In this document: one piece after another, positions 1 through 8,080 of the stretch
Layout: each line of letters starts with the position of its first letter
Numbering within the stretch: position 1 is the first letter of the stretch
Assembly: GCA_030066295.1 (NCBI GenBank)
Contig: JASJBX010000007.1
Span: forward strand, 1 to 36,793
Direction of reading: 5' to 3'
Origin: Crocosphaera sp.
GTDB lineage: Bacteria; Cyanobacteriota; Cyanobacteriia; Cyanobacteriales; Microcystaceae
Length of the DNA stretch: 36,793 bases
Notes under the pieces: generated by a model
Seen by the model: only the letters and a program-made list of their open reading frames with translations
What the model was told of the DNA's origin: nothing
Database searches by the model: none
Translations under genes and position numbers: made by a program

Positions 1-1184
1 CCTCAACTCCGGCCACTTCTCCCGTTGCTGATAATACGCTGCTACAATATCGTTTGTCTCGTCCGGTTAATCTTCTTGTCCTAGGAATTGATCGGGTGTT
101 AGATACCCCTCCAGGAAGTCTTGAAGGGTTTGGCGGCCGCAGTGACACCATTTTAGTCTTACGCTTCGATCCGGCCAATAACTCGGTTAAAATGCTATCC
201 GTTCCCAGAGATAGCCGGGTTTATATTCCAGGAGTCGGTTACACTAAGGTTAACGATGCTAACATTCATGGGGGTCCTGGGTTAGCGGCCAGGGTACTGA
301 GCAAAACCCTCAACGATGTCCCCATTGATCGCTACGTTCGTGTGACCACCGATGCTTTCAAAGAAGTGGTAGACTTAGTGGGAGGGGTAGAAGTCTTTGT
401 CCCCTATGCCATGGAATACGAAGACAAAACCCAAAACTTGAAAATCGATCTCCAACCCGGTCGACAAATCCTTAACGGGGAACAAGCTGAACATTTTGCC
501 CGTTTTCGCAAAGATGCTTATGGGGACATAGGTCGAGTGCAACGACAGCAAATACTACTGAAGTCCCTACGTCAACGCCTCACTAGCCCCACCATTATAC
601 CCCGTATTCCCCAAGCGATCGGCTTATTGGACAAACATATCGATACTAACCTCACTTGGGAAGAAATGCTGGCCCTGGTTAATTTTGGTCGACAACTGGA
701 GCGAGATCAGGTACAAATGGTCATGTTACCGGGTCGCTTTAGTCAAGAAGAAGAATTTGATAACCGTAGCTATTGGGTGATGTCAGAAACGGGACGAGAT
801 CGAGTTATGGAACAATATTTCGGTATTAGTCCCCAATGGCAGTCTTCCCGTCGTCGTTCCCCTAACCGTGTTAGAGTTGCCCTGCAAAATGCCACCGATG
901 ATCCAGGGTTGGCCAATCAAGTTAGGGAATACCTGGCTCAACAAAATATCCGTAATGTCTATACGATCGCCGATGCCCCCCAATTGTTACGGGAAACAGA
1001 AATAGTAGTCCAACAAGGAGACTTTGAAGCAGCGAATTACTTGCAAACTGCTTTGGGAATGGGTAGAGTAGAAGCATCTTCTACGGGAGACTTAGACTCT
1101 CAGTTAACCCTTCGCATTGGTTTGGATGCTAAAGATTTACTTAGAGGAGATAGTTTTCTCAAAACTTCTGAAAATGAAGACTAA
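1..1184 (+). CDS. LytR-CpsA-Psr (LCP) family protein, 5' end cut by window edge
   Basis: LCP proteins transfer lipid-linked glycopolymers onto the cell wall or other acceptors, working at the outer face of the cytoplasmic membrane. The reading frame is open from the first bases of the window, so the N-terminus with its membrane anchor lies outside; a TTG at 54 is in frame but falls just before the conserved strand and is probably internal. The LCP core is clear: NLLVLGIDR, the GRSDTILVLRFDP stretch, LSVPRDSRVYIPG, TKVNDANIHGG, DLVGGVEVFVP, LNGEQAEHFARFRKD and GRVQRQQ, with the Arg/Asp residues that bind polyprenyl pyrophosphate. A LytR_C-type domain follows (about the last 110 residues, starting near RVRVALQNATDD). 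The sulfotransferase gene begins 32 bases downstream on the same strand. Confidence 0.9.
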   Translation, partial: STPATSPVADNTLLQYRLSRPVNLLVLGIDRVLDTPPGSLEGFGGRSDTILVLRFDPANNSVKMLSVPRDSRVYIPGVGYTKVNDANIHGGPGLAARVLSKTLNDVPIDRYVRVTTDAFKEVVDLVGGVEVFVPYAMEYEDKTQNLKIDLQPGRQILNGEQAEHFARFRKDAYGDIGRVQRQQILLKSLRQRLTSPTIIPRIPQAIGLLDKHIDTNLTWEEMLALVNFGRQLERDQVQMVMLPGRFSQEEEFDNRSYWVMSETGRDRVMEQYFGISPQWQSSRRRSPNRVRVALQNATDDPGLANQVREYLAQQNIRNVYTIADAPQLLRETEIVVQQGDFEAANYLQTALGMGRVEASSTGDLDSQLTLRIGLDAKDLLRGDSFLKTSENED

Positions 1185-1216
1185 ATTAATAACGAATCGA
1201 ATCAACATAAACCTCT

Positions 1217-2077
1217 ATGAATAATCATAACAAGAAACTCCTCTGTTTTTTTGGTCATCATAAATGTGGGACTCAATGGGTTCAAGGTATTTTGCGAGAA
1301 GTCGCACAGGAAATGGGTTGGTTGTATGGCCATGCTCATAATGAAGAAATTTTTAATTATGATCTTGAAGACTTCCTAAAAGAAAGAAAAATTGATATTT
1401 TTTCCTATACCAATGCTAAATATCAATACCTTAAAGATTTCAAAGATTTTAAGGGATTTCATCTGATTCGAGATCCCAGAGATATTGTGGTTTCTGCTTA
1501 TTATTCCCATCTATATAGTCATCCAGTTGATAATTACGATGAGCTTAAAAAAGAAAGAGAAATTTTACAAAAAATGTCAAAGGATGAAGGATTAATCCAA
1601 GAAATGGAATTTAATCAGACAGTTTTTGAAGATATGGAAAAGTGGAATTATAATCAAGATCATGTCATGGAAATAAAGTTAGAAGATTTGAGTCGAGATC
1701 CCTATGGAAGTTTCGTGGATATTTTTCGTTTTTTAGGTATTGTCAGTGAGTCCCGACCCACTTATCAAGAAAGATGGAATCATTTATTAGCAATTACCTC
1801 TCGAACCACCCAAAAAAAACTATTTAGTAACCCTATTATTGATATTTCTTTGAAAAAAATCCCCTACGAGATCGCTTTAGGCATTATTTACGAAAATCGC
1901 TTCCAAAAGAAAACTAAAGGGCGTACCATTGGGGAAGAAGATGTGAAAAGTCACTATCGAAAAGGGGTAGCGGGAGATTGGAAAAATCACTTTAATGAAG
2001 ACCATATTAACTTCTTCAAAGATAAATATGGCCAATTATTAATTAACTTAGGATATGAAAAAGATGAAAATTGGTAA
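1217..2077 (+). CDS. Sulfotransferase family protein
   Basis: This 286-residue protein looks like a PAPS-dependent sulfotransferase, moving sulfate from 3'-phosphoadenylyl sulfate to a hydroxyl or amine acceptor. Near the N-terminus, [11 protein letters not shown] (about residues 13-23) matches the phosphosulfate-binding loop, and [18 protein letters not shown] (about 82-99) matches the 3'-phosphate-binding region with its Arg and Ser. [13 protein letters not shown] and the C-terminal [11 protein letters not shown] segment (the usual RKGxxGDWKN motif) complete the fold. No signal peptide is visible. It sits between an LCP gene and a pentapeptide gene that starts one base after its stop. Substrate unknown; modification of an extracellular polysaccharide is a guess from the LCP neighbour. 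Confidence 0.82.
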   Translation: MNNHNKKLLCFFGHHKCGTQWVQGILREVAQEMGWLYGHAHNEEIFNYDLEDFLKERKIDIFSYTNAKYQYLKDFKDFKGFHLIRDPRDIVVSAYYSHLYSHPVDNYDELKKEREILQKMSKDEGLIQEMEFNQTVFEDMEKWNYNQDHVMEIKLEDLSRDPYGSFVDIFRFLGIVSESRPTYQERWNHLLAITSRTTQKKLFSNPIIDISLKKIPYEIALGIIYENRFQKKTKGRTIGEEDVKSHYRKGVAGDWKNHFNEDHINFFKDKYGQLLINLGYEKDENW

Positions 2078-2078
2078 C

Positions 2079-2609
2079 ATGAAAAATCAAATATTTCAAC
2101 CCCTGCAAGGTGTTTTGTTACGATTTTTAACAATAGTGGGTTTAATCCTTTTGGTTGGTCTTTGGATCTTACTGGATGCCCGTCCTGCGATCGCCCAAGA
2201 TAATACGGTTAACTATACCTACGGGGAATTACAACAGCAAGACTTCTCCCATAAGGACTTACAAGGGGGTGTCTTCGCCGCCGCAGATATGCGAGAAGCC
2301 AACTTTGAAGGATCAAATATATCCTATGGCATTTTTACGGAAGGAATCCTCTTAGGGGCGAATTTGAAGGGGGCTGATCTCAGTTCATCTTTACTAGACC
2401 GAGTTACCCTAGATTTTGCCGATCTCACCGATGCCATTTTAGTCGATGCGATCGCCACTCGGACCCGTTTCTACGATGCAACCATCACCGGGGCCGACTT
2501 TACCAATGCGGTGATTGATCGCTATCAAGTCTCTCTGATGTGTGAACGGGCCGAAGGGGTTAACCCGGTGACCGGGGTTTCTACTAGGGATAGTTTAGGC
2601 TGTCGATAA
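2079..2609 (+). CDS. Pentapeptide repeat protein with signal peptide (thylakoid-lumen type)
   Basis: A 176-residue pentapeptide-repeat protein. An N-terminal hydrophobic segment ([17 protein letters not shown]) ends at a likely signal peptidase site after ARPAIA, so the mature protein is exported to the thylakoid lumen or periplasm. The body is A(D/N)LxX repeats ([53 protein letters not shown]), forming a right-handed beta-helix. The C-terminal tail carries two cysteines (MCERAEG and SLGCR), as in lumenal pentapeptide proteins. The start at 2079 is preferred because it follows the sulfotransferase stop by one base (TAAcATG), suggesting translational coupling; in-frame ATGs at 2055 and 2064 would overlap the upstream gene. 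Function unknown. Confidence 0.8.
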   Translation: MKNQIFQPLQGVLLRFLTIVGLILLVGLWILLDARPAIAQDNTVNYTYGELQQQDFSHKDLQGGVFAAADMREANFEGSNISYGIFTEGILLGANLKGADLSSSLLDRVTLDFADLTDAILVDAIATRTRFYDATITGADFTNAVIDRYQVSLMCERAEGVNPVTGVSTRDSLGCR

Positions 2610-2648
2610 CTTATCATTAGATTTAAGTTGTTTGTAAGCGTCATTATT

Positions 2649-3383
2649 ATGTATCAAACCGATGCCTTAAATGATCCGAAAAAAGTTCTGCCCACCATGT
2701 ATGATCTCCCTAGTGAAGATCCCGAGGAACCTGGCGTGCCAGATCAATATCATATTCTACAACCTCGACTCCTTGAATACACATTTCATCCTGCTAATTA
2801 TCCCCCCGATGAAGTGTTTATTGCTACGGATATGAACCTCTATTATGATGTGCGTCATACAAGTTGGTATAAGCGTCCTGACTGGTTTGCGGTGGTAGGG
2901 GTTGATCGCTTATACGAACAACAGGATATGCGGTTAAGTTATGTGGTATGGCAAGAAGGAATTAATCCCTTTGTGGTAGTGGAATTACTATCACCAGGAA
3001 CAGAAAAAGAAGACTTAGGACAAACCTTACGCAAAGCAGACAATCCCCCCACTAAATGGGAGGTTTATGAGCGAATTTTGAGAGTTCCTTACTATATTAT
3101 TTTTGACCGTTATAGCGATCAATTAAGGGCATTTCAGTTAAACGGAAGTCATTACAGAGAATTAGAATTAATTGAATCTCGAATCTGGATGGAAGATATT
3201 GGTTTAGGGTTAGGACTTTGGCAAGGTTCCTACGAAGGAATAGAAAGGCTATGGTTACGCTGGTATGATCGTAATCGGAATTGGATTTCTACCCCTGAAG
3301 AAATTGCAGAACGAGAGAAATTGAGGGCTGATAAATTAGCACAAAAACTAATTGATATGGGAATTAATCCAGAAGAAATTTGA
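2649..3383 (+). CDS. Uma2 family (DUF820) endonuclease-like protein
   Basis: A 244-residue member of the Uma2/DUF820 family, a PD-(D/E)XK nuclease-fold family greatly expanded in cyanobacteria. Visible core elements are DWFAVVGVDRLYE, the FVVVELLSPGTEKEDLG strand-and-turn with the catalytic-type Glu, a helix with KWEVYERI, and VPYYIIFDRYSDQLRAFQL. The C-terminus has a charged helix (AEREKLRADKLAQKLIDMGINPEE) typical of the longer members. The ATG at 2649 is chosen; a TTG at 2628 would add seven residues without a visible ribosome site. Biological role unestablished; some such genes are thought to be mobile-element or host-defence related. The hydrolase gene starts 13 bases downstream. Confidence 0.85.
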   Translation: MYQTDALNDPKKVLPTMYDLPSEDPEEPGVPDQYHILQPRLLEYTFHPANYPPDEVFIATDMNLYYDVRHTSWYKRPDWFAVVGVDRLYEQQDMRLSYVVWQEGINPFVVVELLSPGTEKEDLGQTLRKADNPPTKWEVYERILRVPYYIIFDRYSDQLRAFQLNGSHYRELELIESRIWMEDIGLGLGLWQGSYEGIERLWLRWYDRNRNWISTPEEIAEREKLRADKLAQKLIDMGINPEEI

Positions 3384-3396
3384 CCTTCAACTTATA

Positions 3397-5037
3397 ATGA
3401 TCAACACTTATTTATTGAAGCTATCTAGCGACGAATTGAGTAAACCTTTAAGTAAAAGACTTCCTTGCTCAATTCTCTTTTCTCCTACCTCGTTATCCAC
3501 AGATAAACCAGCTATTATTTACCTGCATGACTGGAATAAGTATCCTTATGCTGCCTCAATTTGTGATCTCGGTCAAACATTAGCAAATCAGGGTTATTTC
3601 TTCCTAAGTTTAGGCATATCTCGTCGGGGGGTGGAAGGTCAAATGACAGCAGTTCCTAGGGATGATATAGAGGATATTAATCGTGGGGTAAACTATTTAA
3701 AAGATCAAGGATGTCAAAAGATTATTTTAGTCGGGGAAGGAATTGGTTCATTAAGTGTACTGCAATATCAATTAACTAAAAATGAAAGCACTATTAAAGG
3801 ACTCATTTTAATTCGTCCCTTACCCAATTTAAAAGATTGGTTAAAAAGTAAGATTGGAGACGCAAGATATCAGAAACTTTTAGAAAAATCAGCACCAGAA
3901 GTTGTCGAAGGAAGTGAAGAATTATGGGTTAATTTGAAAGTTCCTTATACCGATGATGAATCGTTGTTAATTTATCAATCTTATCAGTCTTGGTTATCTT
4001 GGTGGAGTCCCAAAGCTGAAACAAAAATATTTGATTTATTGACTCACATTTCTCTACCTATTTTAGCGATTTCTCCTGTAGCACAAATTACACAAAAGAC
4101 GAAAAATACAACTATTATTAATTTAGATAAAAATGAAAATTTAAGTAAAGTAATTGATAATTGGATCGAACAAAAAAAGGAATTATCATCATCTCAGCTT
4201 AACAGTTCAGAACTGATTCAAATCGATGAAATTATTACCGTCAAAACCTCTGATAATCGTTCCTTAATTGGGTTACTTTGGGAAGATAATAACTGTCAAG
4301 AAAATAAAACAATTATTATTCATGTTCGAGGAAAAACAGGAACCCCCATTACAGAACCTTTAACCGCAGACATGGCTGAAATTTATGTTAACAATAAAAT
4401 AGCTACTTTAGTCATTGAACTACATCGAAGTGGTTACGGAGGGAGTTTAGAATCATTAGCAGAAATGGATTCAGAAGATATTAATGCTTTTGTCAAATAT
4501 GTCTTAAACAGAGGTTATACACGCATTATTTTAACTGGCCAAAGTTTAGGAAGTAATAGTATCATGCGTTACTGTGTTCAATATCCTCATCCGAATATTA
4601 TTGCAATGGTTCATTTTGCACCCACTCAAGACTGTGCAAACTGGTTGAAAAGTCATGTCGGTTCTGATGATTATAATAAGTTACTTCAACAAGCGGAAAA
4701 AGCTATCACAAATAGTTCAGAAAACCAGGGTTTAATTGGTAAACCTCCCTATGATAAAATGTTGTCTCCCAGTCGTCCTGACGCTTGGTTATCTTGGTGG
4801 GGTCCTAATGCAGATACAGCTAATTTAAAGACAATTTCTCAAGTAACAATTCCTATTTTAATGCTCTGTGGGAGTAACGATTTTTTCAACGATAGGGAAC
4901 GTCTAGATACTTTGAAAAATGCAGCAATTAATTCTCCTATTGTGGATATTATTTGGTATGAGGGATGTGGTCACAATTTTGCTAACTTTGAAAAAAAAGC
5001 AGCCAATGATGTTGTTAATTGGTTAAATCAATTATAA
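3397..5037 (+). CDS. Tandem alpha/beta-hydrolase protein with inactive first domain
   Basis: This 546-residue protein consists of two alpha/beta-hydrolase domains in tandem. The second (about 275-546) has a complete-looking triad: nucleophile elbow GQSLG with Ser383, Asp495 in LCGSNDFF and His526 in EGCGHNF. The first (about 1-260) has the same layout (IIYLHDW, ILVGEGIGSLSV, SWLSWWSPKAETK), but its elbow reads G-E-G-I-G with Glu114 in place of Ser and no acid or His is evident. Both halves share WLSWWxPxA followed by a ThISLPIL/TIPIL strand, showing an internal duplication. No signal peptide is seen. A dienelactone-hydrolase or acyl-peptidase type is the nearest fold class; the substrate is unknown. 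The start at 3397 avoids overlap with the Uma2 gene. Confidence 0.75.
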   Translation: MINTYLLKLSSDELSKPLSKRLPCSILFSPTSLSTDKPAIIYLHDWNKYPYAASICDLGQTLANQGYFFLSLGISRRGVEGQMTAVPRDDIEDINRGVNYLKDQGCQKIILVGEGIGSLSVLQYQLTKNESTIKGLILIRPLPNLKDWLKSKIGDARYQKLLEKSAPEVVEGSEELWVNLKVPYTDDESLLIYQSYQSWLSWWSPKAETKIFDLLTHISLPILAISPVAQITQKTKNTTIINLDKNENLSKVIDNWIEQKKELSSSQLNSSELIQIDEIITVKTSDNRSLIGLLWEDNNCQENKTIIIHVRGKTGTPITEPLTADMAEIYVNNKIATLVIELHRSGYGGSLESLAEMDSEDINAFVKYVLNRGYTRIILTGQSLGSNSIMRYCVQYPHPNIIAMVHFAPTQDCANWLKSHVGSDDYNKLLQQAEKAITNSSENQGLIGKPPYDKMLSPSRPDAWLSWWGPNADTANLKTISQVTIPILMLCGSNDFFNDRERLDTLKNAAINSPIVDIIWYEGCGHNFANFEKKAANDVVNWLNQL

Positions 5038-5080
5038 TCGAATATTATCATCTTCAATCAAAAACAATAGGAGTTAAGTA

Positions 5081-5860
5081 ATGGATAGAAAAGACCAAAA
5101 CGTAGAAAACTTTTTGACCCACCACTTAAATAACTGGTATGGTACATGGACTAAGTATTTCCCTAATAGGGAAATTCAAGAATCAGTAAAAAGTGTCAGA
5201 AGTTTATGGATAAATGAAGAAAAAACCCTAGTCTTTCAAAAAAATTGTTACACTTATTCTGATGAAACTATCAAAGAAGTTTCTTGGGAATTCGGTCTAG
5301 AAGAAAGTACCAAAGAAGACGGATTAATTCATTCTAAACATCCTTGGATGCGTTCTTTATTTTTCGAGCAAGGTGCTGCTTTATGGGTAACAAAATGTTT
5401 ACAAAGTGATTCAATTTCCCATAAAACTGAATTATTTTTCAAGGATAATAATCTACGATTAAGTGTAGGTACTGTCTATAATGAAGATGGAAATTTAGAA
5501 AGCATCTGGAACTTTAAAGAAGATTCTCAAGGTTTTCCTAGCCAACATTGGTCATCTGATATTGATTTATTACAAGAAAGAAATTTTAAAAGTAATTGGA
5601 TGGGACAAGCGATAAATTTCAAGCCAAACTTAGACACTTCTCCTTTTTATATAAAGGAATTAACTTGGCCTTACAAAAATCATCAATTATTCTTTCTTCC
5701 TGATGGAATTTCATTAAGTTGTCCTGAAAAAATTGAATTAGGTTCTCCTTTTAAAATTATTGCTAATTGGTTAAAAACAAAGTTTACTTTGCAACAATTA
5801 GTGGTTAACTATGATGAAAATTTTGCATTTTCAGGGGCAACTTTAGAGATTTATGACTAA
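5081..5860 (+). CDS. DUF3598 family protein (lipocalin-like), copy 1
   Basis: A 259-residue protein of the DUF3598 family, found in cyanobacteria and plastid-bearing organisms and believed to be lipocalin-like beta-barrels. It starts with NVENFLTHHLNNWYGTWTKY, the W-x-G-x-W first strand of the barrel, and ends with the family signature FFLPDGISLSCPEKIELGSP, then ANWL and QQLVVNYD. No signal peptide is present, so it is probably cytoplasmic or stromal-side. A GGAG ribosome site lies 8 bases before ATG. It is closely similar to the gene at 9453 across its whole length and more distantly to the convergent gene at 5857. Its stop (TAA) overlaps the opposite-strand stop of that neighbour. Function unknown; binding of a hydrophobic ligand is inferred from the fold. 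Confidence 0.8.
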   Translation: MDRKDQNVENFLTHHLNNWYGTWTKYFPNREIQESVKSVRSLWINEEKTLVFQKNCYTYSDETIKEVSWEFGLEESTKEDGLIHSKHPWMRSLFFEQGAALWVTKCLQSDSISHKTELFFKDNNLRLSVGTVYNEDGNLESIWNFKEDSQGFPSQHWSSDIDLLQERNFKSNWMGQAINFKPNLDTSPFYIKELTWPYKNHQLFFLPDGISLSCPEKIELGSPFKIIANWLKTKFTLQQLVVNYDENFAFSGATLEIYD

Positions 5861-6591
5861 ACAGCATTAAAGGTTTCAACAGTAAAATAACTTAATACTG
5901 ACTTTTCATAATAGACAATTCCTCGCTTTAGTAATTCATCGTTAACTTGCCAATCAACCGCAATTAAAAATGATGAATTATTATCTACAGTTTGGGGACA
6001 ACTAGCAACAATATTATCATCAAATTTTTGTATTAAATAGTTGTTATTGAGTTCTTCAATGGGTTTCCAACTCGTTTCTATGGGTTCAGATATGATTAAA
6101 TCTGGGGTCATCTTTTGCCTGAATCCTTTCCCTTGTTTATTAATAGTTTTAACTTCATTATTTTGCTTAGTTTGTGTATCCTCATTATTGAGATATTCAA
6201 CCCCGGTGGAACTATATTGTAATTGTCCAGATTCATCGTAGCGAAAATAACAAAGCACTCGTTTATCTTCATGTCGAAATCCAAATTCAAAAATAAAAAT
6301 TGAATCAGATTTAACCATTTTAGACCCCCAACAAAAGGTACTATCTAAAAATAAAGCACTGGTTTTAGGTTTTTGATAAATACCATAATTTTTAACTTCA
6401 TGGGTTCCATCACTATAAAATAATTCGTCTTGATGGGTGATTTGACTATTATCTTGATTGACTTGAAGATGAGTTATAACATCCCAAGTTTTTATCACCT
6501 TACCCTCTGGAGAATAGCGTTTTTTGTTACCTTTCCATTCTCCAGTATGATAATGGCAAAAATTCTCCCAATTTCTAACTTGTAAATCCAT
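5857..6591 (-). CDS. DUF3598 family protein (lipocalin-like), divergent copy 2
   Basis: This 244-residue protein opens with LQVRNWENFCHYHTGEWKGN, matching LKVQNWKNLTDQHLYDWHGL in the copy at 9453, and keeps the late SCPQTV...VDWQVNDELL elements where the others have SCPEK...NWL. The middle is strongly diverged and carries an Asn/Glu/Lys-rich insert (YLNNEDTQTKQNNEVK). It is therefore a paralogue that has taken on a different specificity or is decaying, although its frame is intact. It is convergent with copy 1 (stop codons overlap at 5857-5860) and divergent from the VOC gene, with which it shares a 67-base promoter region containing a perfect TATAAT on this strand at 6623-6628. Function unknown. 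Confidence 0.72.
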   Translation of the reverse strand: MDLQVRNWENFCHYHTGEWKGNKKRYSPEGKVIKTWDVITHLQVNQDNSQITHQDELFYSDGTHEVKNYGIYQKPKTSALFLDSTFCWGSKMVKSDSIFIFEFGFRHEDKRVLCYFRYDESGQLQYSSTGVEYLNNEDTQTKQNNEVKTINKQGKGFRQKMTPDLIISEPIETSWKPIEELNNNYLIQKFDDNIVASCPQTVDNNSSFLIAVDWQVNDELLKRGIVYYEKSVLSYFTVETFNAV

Positions 6592-6658
6592 GACACCATT
6601 AAAATTTCGCGTTTTTAGGTATATTATAGTAGATATATTTTTTTAAGGGTATTAATTG
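6592..6658. promoter_or_regulatory. Divergent promoter region, DUF3598 copy 2 / VOC gene
   Basis: This very AT-rich gap holds TATAAT on the minus strand (6623-6628), about 32 bases before the DUF3598 start. On the plus strand TATATTATAG (6620-6629) lies about 30 bases before the VOC start. No convincing -35 box is seen on either strand. The same ten bases recur upstream of the Rieske gene at 8028-8037. Confidence 0.4.
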
Positions 6659-7687
6659 ATGACCAGTCCATCCATTAGCGGATTATACGAAATTGCCATC
6701 GGTATTACAGCAGCAGATGAAAGCAAATTAATCGATTATTGGGACAAGTTTGGGTTTACGGTGAATCTCTCTGGAAACTTGGACGCAGAGGTAGTTAAAA
6801 AGTTGTATGGAGTTGACTCTCATTTACGTTCGTTTCGTCTGCAAAATCAGGTTACAGATAGAAGTTTATTACGTCTGATGGTTTGGGATAAACCGGTGAA
6901 CGAAGGATTAGGATTAACCCCTTTAAAAGTAATAGGAAGTCGTTGGGGAACCTCATTATGTTTAGATGTATTTAATGTTGCAAATCATGCTGAAGATAGC
7001 CAAGATTTAGGACTCCCTATTTATTATGTTCCTCCTCAACGCAATTTAATTAATCGTCTCGATAATTTTACCCCATTTCATGATGTTAATCCTTGTGTTC
7101 ATGAAATGCTAGTTATCCAACCCTTAACCCGACAAGTTATCTTTCAACGTCATGATTATCATCGACCAAATTCTGGGATTATTAACCCTAATTCTCAGTT
7201 TAAAGGTTCAGAATTTGTTCATGCTGGATTGATTGTTGATTGCGAGGATGAAACAGTAGATTTTTACGATCAAGTCTTAGGATTGGTTCGTATTGTGGAT
7301 AATGTTGAAAGTGGATATAATGCTGCTTCTCGTCATCTTTTAGACGTGAAAAAAGATAATCCCAATGAAAAAATGTTCAACTATTATTTTATTGCACCTG
7401 GGTATGATTTGAAACATAAAAATGATGTTCGTTCAGGAAATTTTGAGATGTTACGGTTTGAAGGAAATTTAGAGAATAAACATAGCTATTCTCGGCCTGG
7501 TTGTTTAGGATTATCTTTATATACATTGCAGGTAACTAATATTAATTTTTACCATCAAAAAGTAACAGAAAGTGAAGCAAGAGAAATCACTCCAATTATT
7601 ATTAATGAATTTGGTGAAAAAAGTTTTTCTTTTATTGCACCAGATGGCTATTTTTGGACGTTATTAGAAGCTAAAACATCTCCATAA
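6659..7687 (+). CDS. VOC superfamily (glyoxalase/dioxygenase fold) protein
   Basis: A 342-residue protein built from vicinal-oxygen-chelate modules. The first half begins GLYEIAIGITAADESKLIDYWDKFGF and the second begins FVHAGLIVDCEDETVDFYDQVLGLVRI, both typical beta-alpha-beta-beta-beta module starts with a module end such as FSFIAPDGYFWTLLEA. The His of EFVHAGLIV and the Glu of LLEA stand where metal ligands occur in this superfamily. VOC proteins include glyoxalases, extradiol dioxygenases and hydroxyphenylpyruvate dioxygenase, so the reaction cannot be read from the fold. The ATG at 6659 is taken over an adjacent TTG at 6656. It lies among three DUF3598 genes and a Rieske oxygenase, which fits handling of an aromatic or electrophilic metabolite, but this is inference. 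Confidence 0.75.
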   Translation: MTSPSISGLYEIAIGITAADESKLIDYWDKFGFTVNLSGNLDAEVVKKLYGVDSHLRSFRLQNQVTDRSLLRLMVWDKPVNEGLGLTPLKVIGSRWGTSLCLDVFNVANHAEDSQDLGLPIYYVPPQRNLINRLDNFTPFHDVNPCVHEMLVIQPLTRQVIFQRHDYHRPNSGIINPNSQFKGSEFVHAGLIVDCEDETVDFYDQVLGLVRIVDNVESGYNAASRHLLDVKKDNPNEKMFNYYFIAPGYDLKHKNDVRSGNFEMLRFEGNLENKHSYSRPGCLGLSLYTLQVTNINFYHQKVTESEAREITPIIINEFGEKSFSFIAPDGYFWTLLEAKTSP

Positions 7688-7774
7688 GCTTTGATATATG
7701 TAATAATATAGACAAGGGAATTTTCTACCATTTTATTCATTATCTCACTTTCAATTCCACCATATTCAAGTTAA

Positions 7775-7796
7775 TTTGTCAATGCGTAACTCCTAA
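7775..7796. repeat. Possible transposon terminal-repeat remnant at SDR break point
   Basis: Read on the minus strand, the bases just past the premature SDR stop are TTAGGAGTTACGCATTGACA. This resembles the (A/G)GA(G/C)TTACGCA-type ends of many cyanobacterial insertion elements and MITEs. No second end is visible within the adjoining gap. The resemblance is from memory and unverified. Confidence 0.25.
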
Positions 7797-7981
7797 TCCC
7801 CTTTAATGGGATAAACAGTCACATTGTAATCCTTTTCTAAAGTGTTTTTAGCTTCATTGGCTGCAGTTTCATTACTATTAAAGCCAATAATCAGGTTATA
7901 GCCATCAGCTGCTAATTGTTGCGAAATACCAAAACCAATCCCCCGCGTTCCCCCTGTAACAATGGCTACTTTTTGTGTCAT
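7793..7981 (-). pseudogene. Truncated short-chain dehydrogenase/reductase (SDR) remnant
   Basis: Only the first 62 residues of a classical SDR remain. KVAIVTGGTRGIGFGISQQL is the TGxxxGIG dinucleotide-binding motif, followed by the second strand NLIIGFNSNETAANEA and a third ending VYPIKGD. SDRs are normally about 245-260 residues, so NNAG, the catalytic Ser and YxxxK are all missing. The stop comes directly at a sequence resembling an insertion-element end (7775-7796), and no further SDR codons are seen in the 105 bases before the VOC gene. It is most simply a gene whose 3' three-quarters were removed by insertion and deletion; a functional NAD-binding micropeptide seems unlikely. Confidence 0.75.
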
Positions 7982-8080
7982 AATTCTAAGAGTTTTTGGA
8001 AATTGAGTCTATTTATTTAATCTTGGCTATATTATAGACATATTCTGATAATTTTTCATCTTAAGTATTAAAGATTGCTT

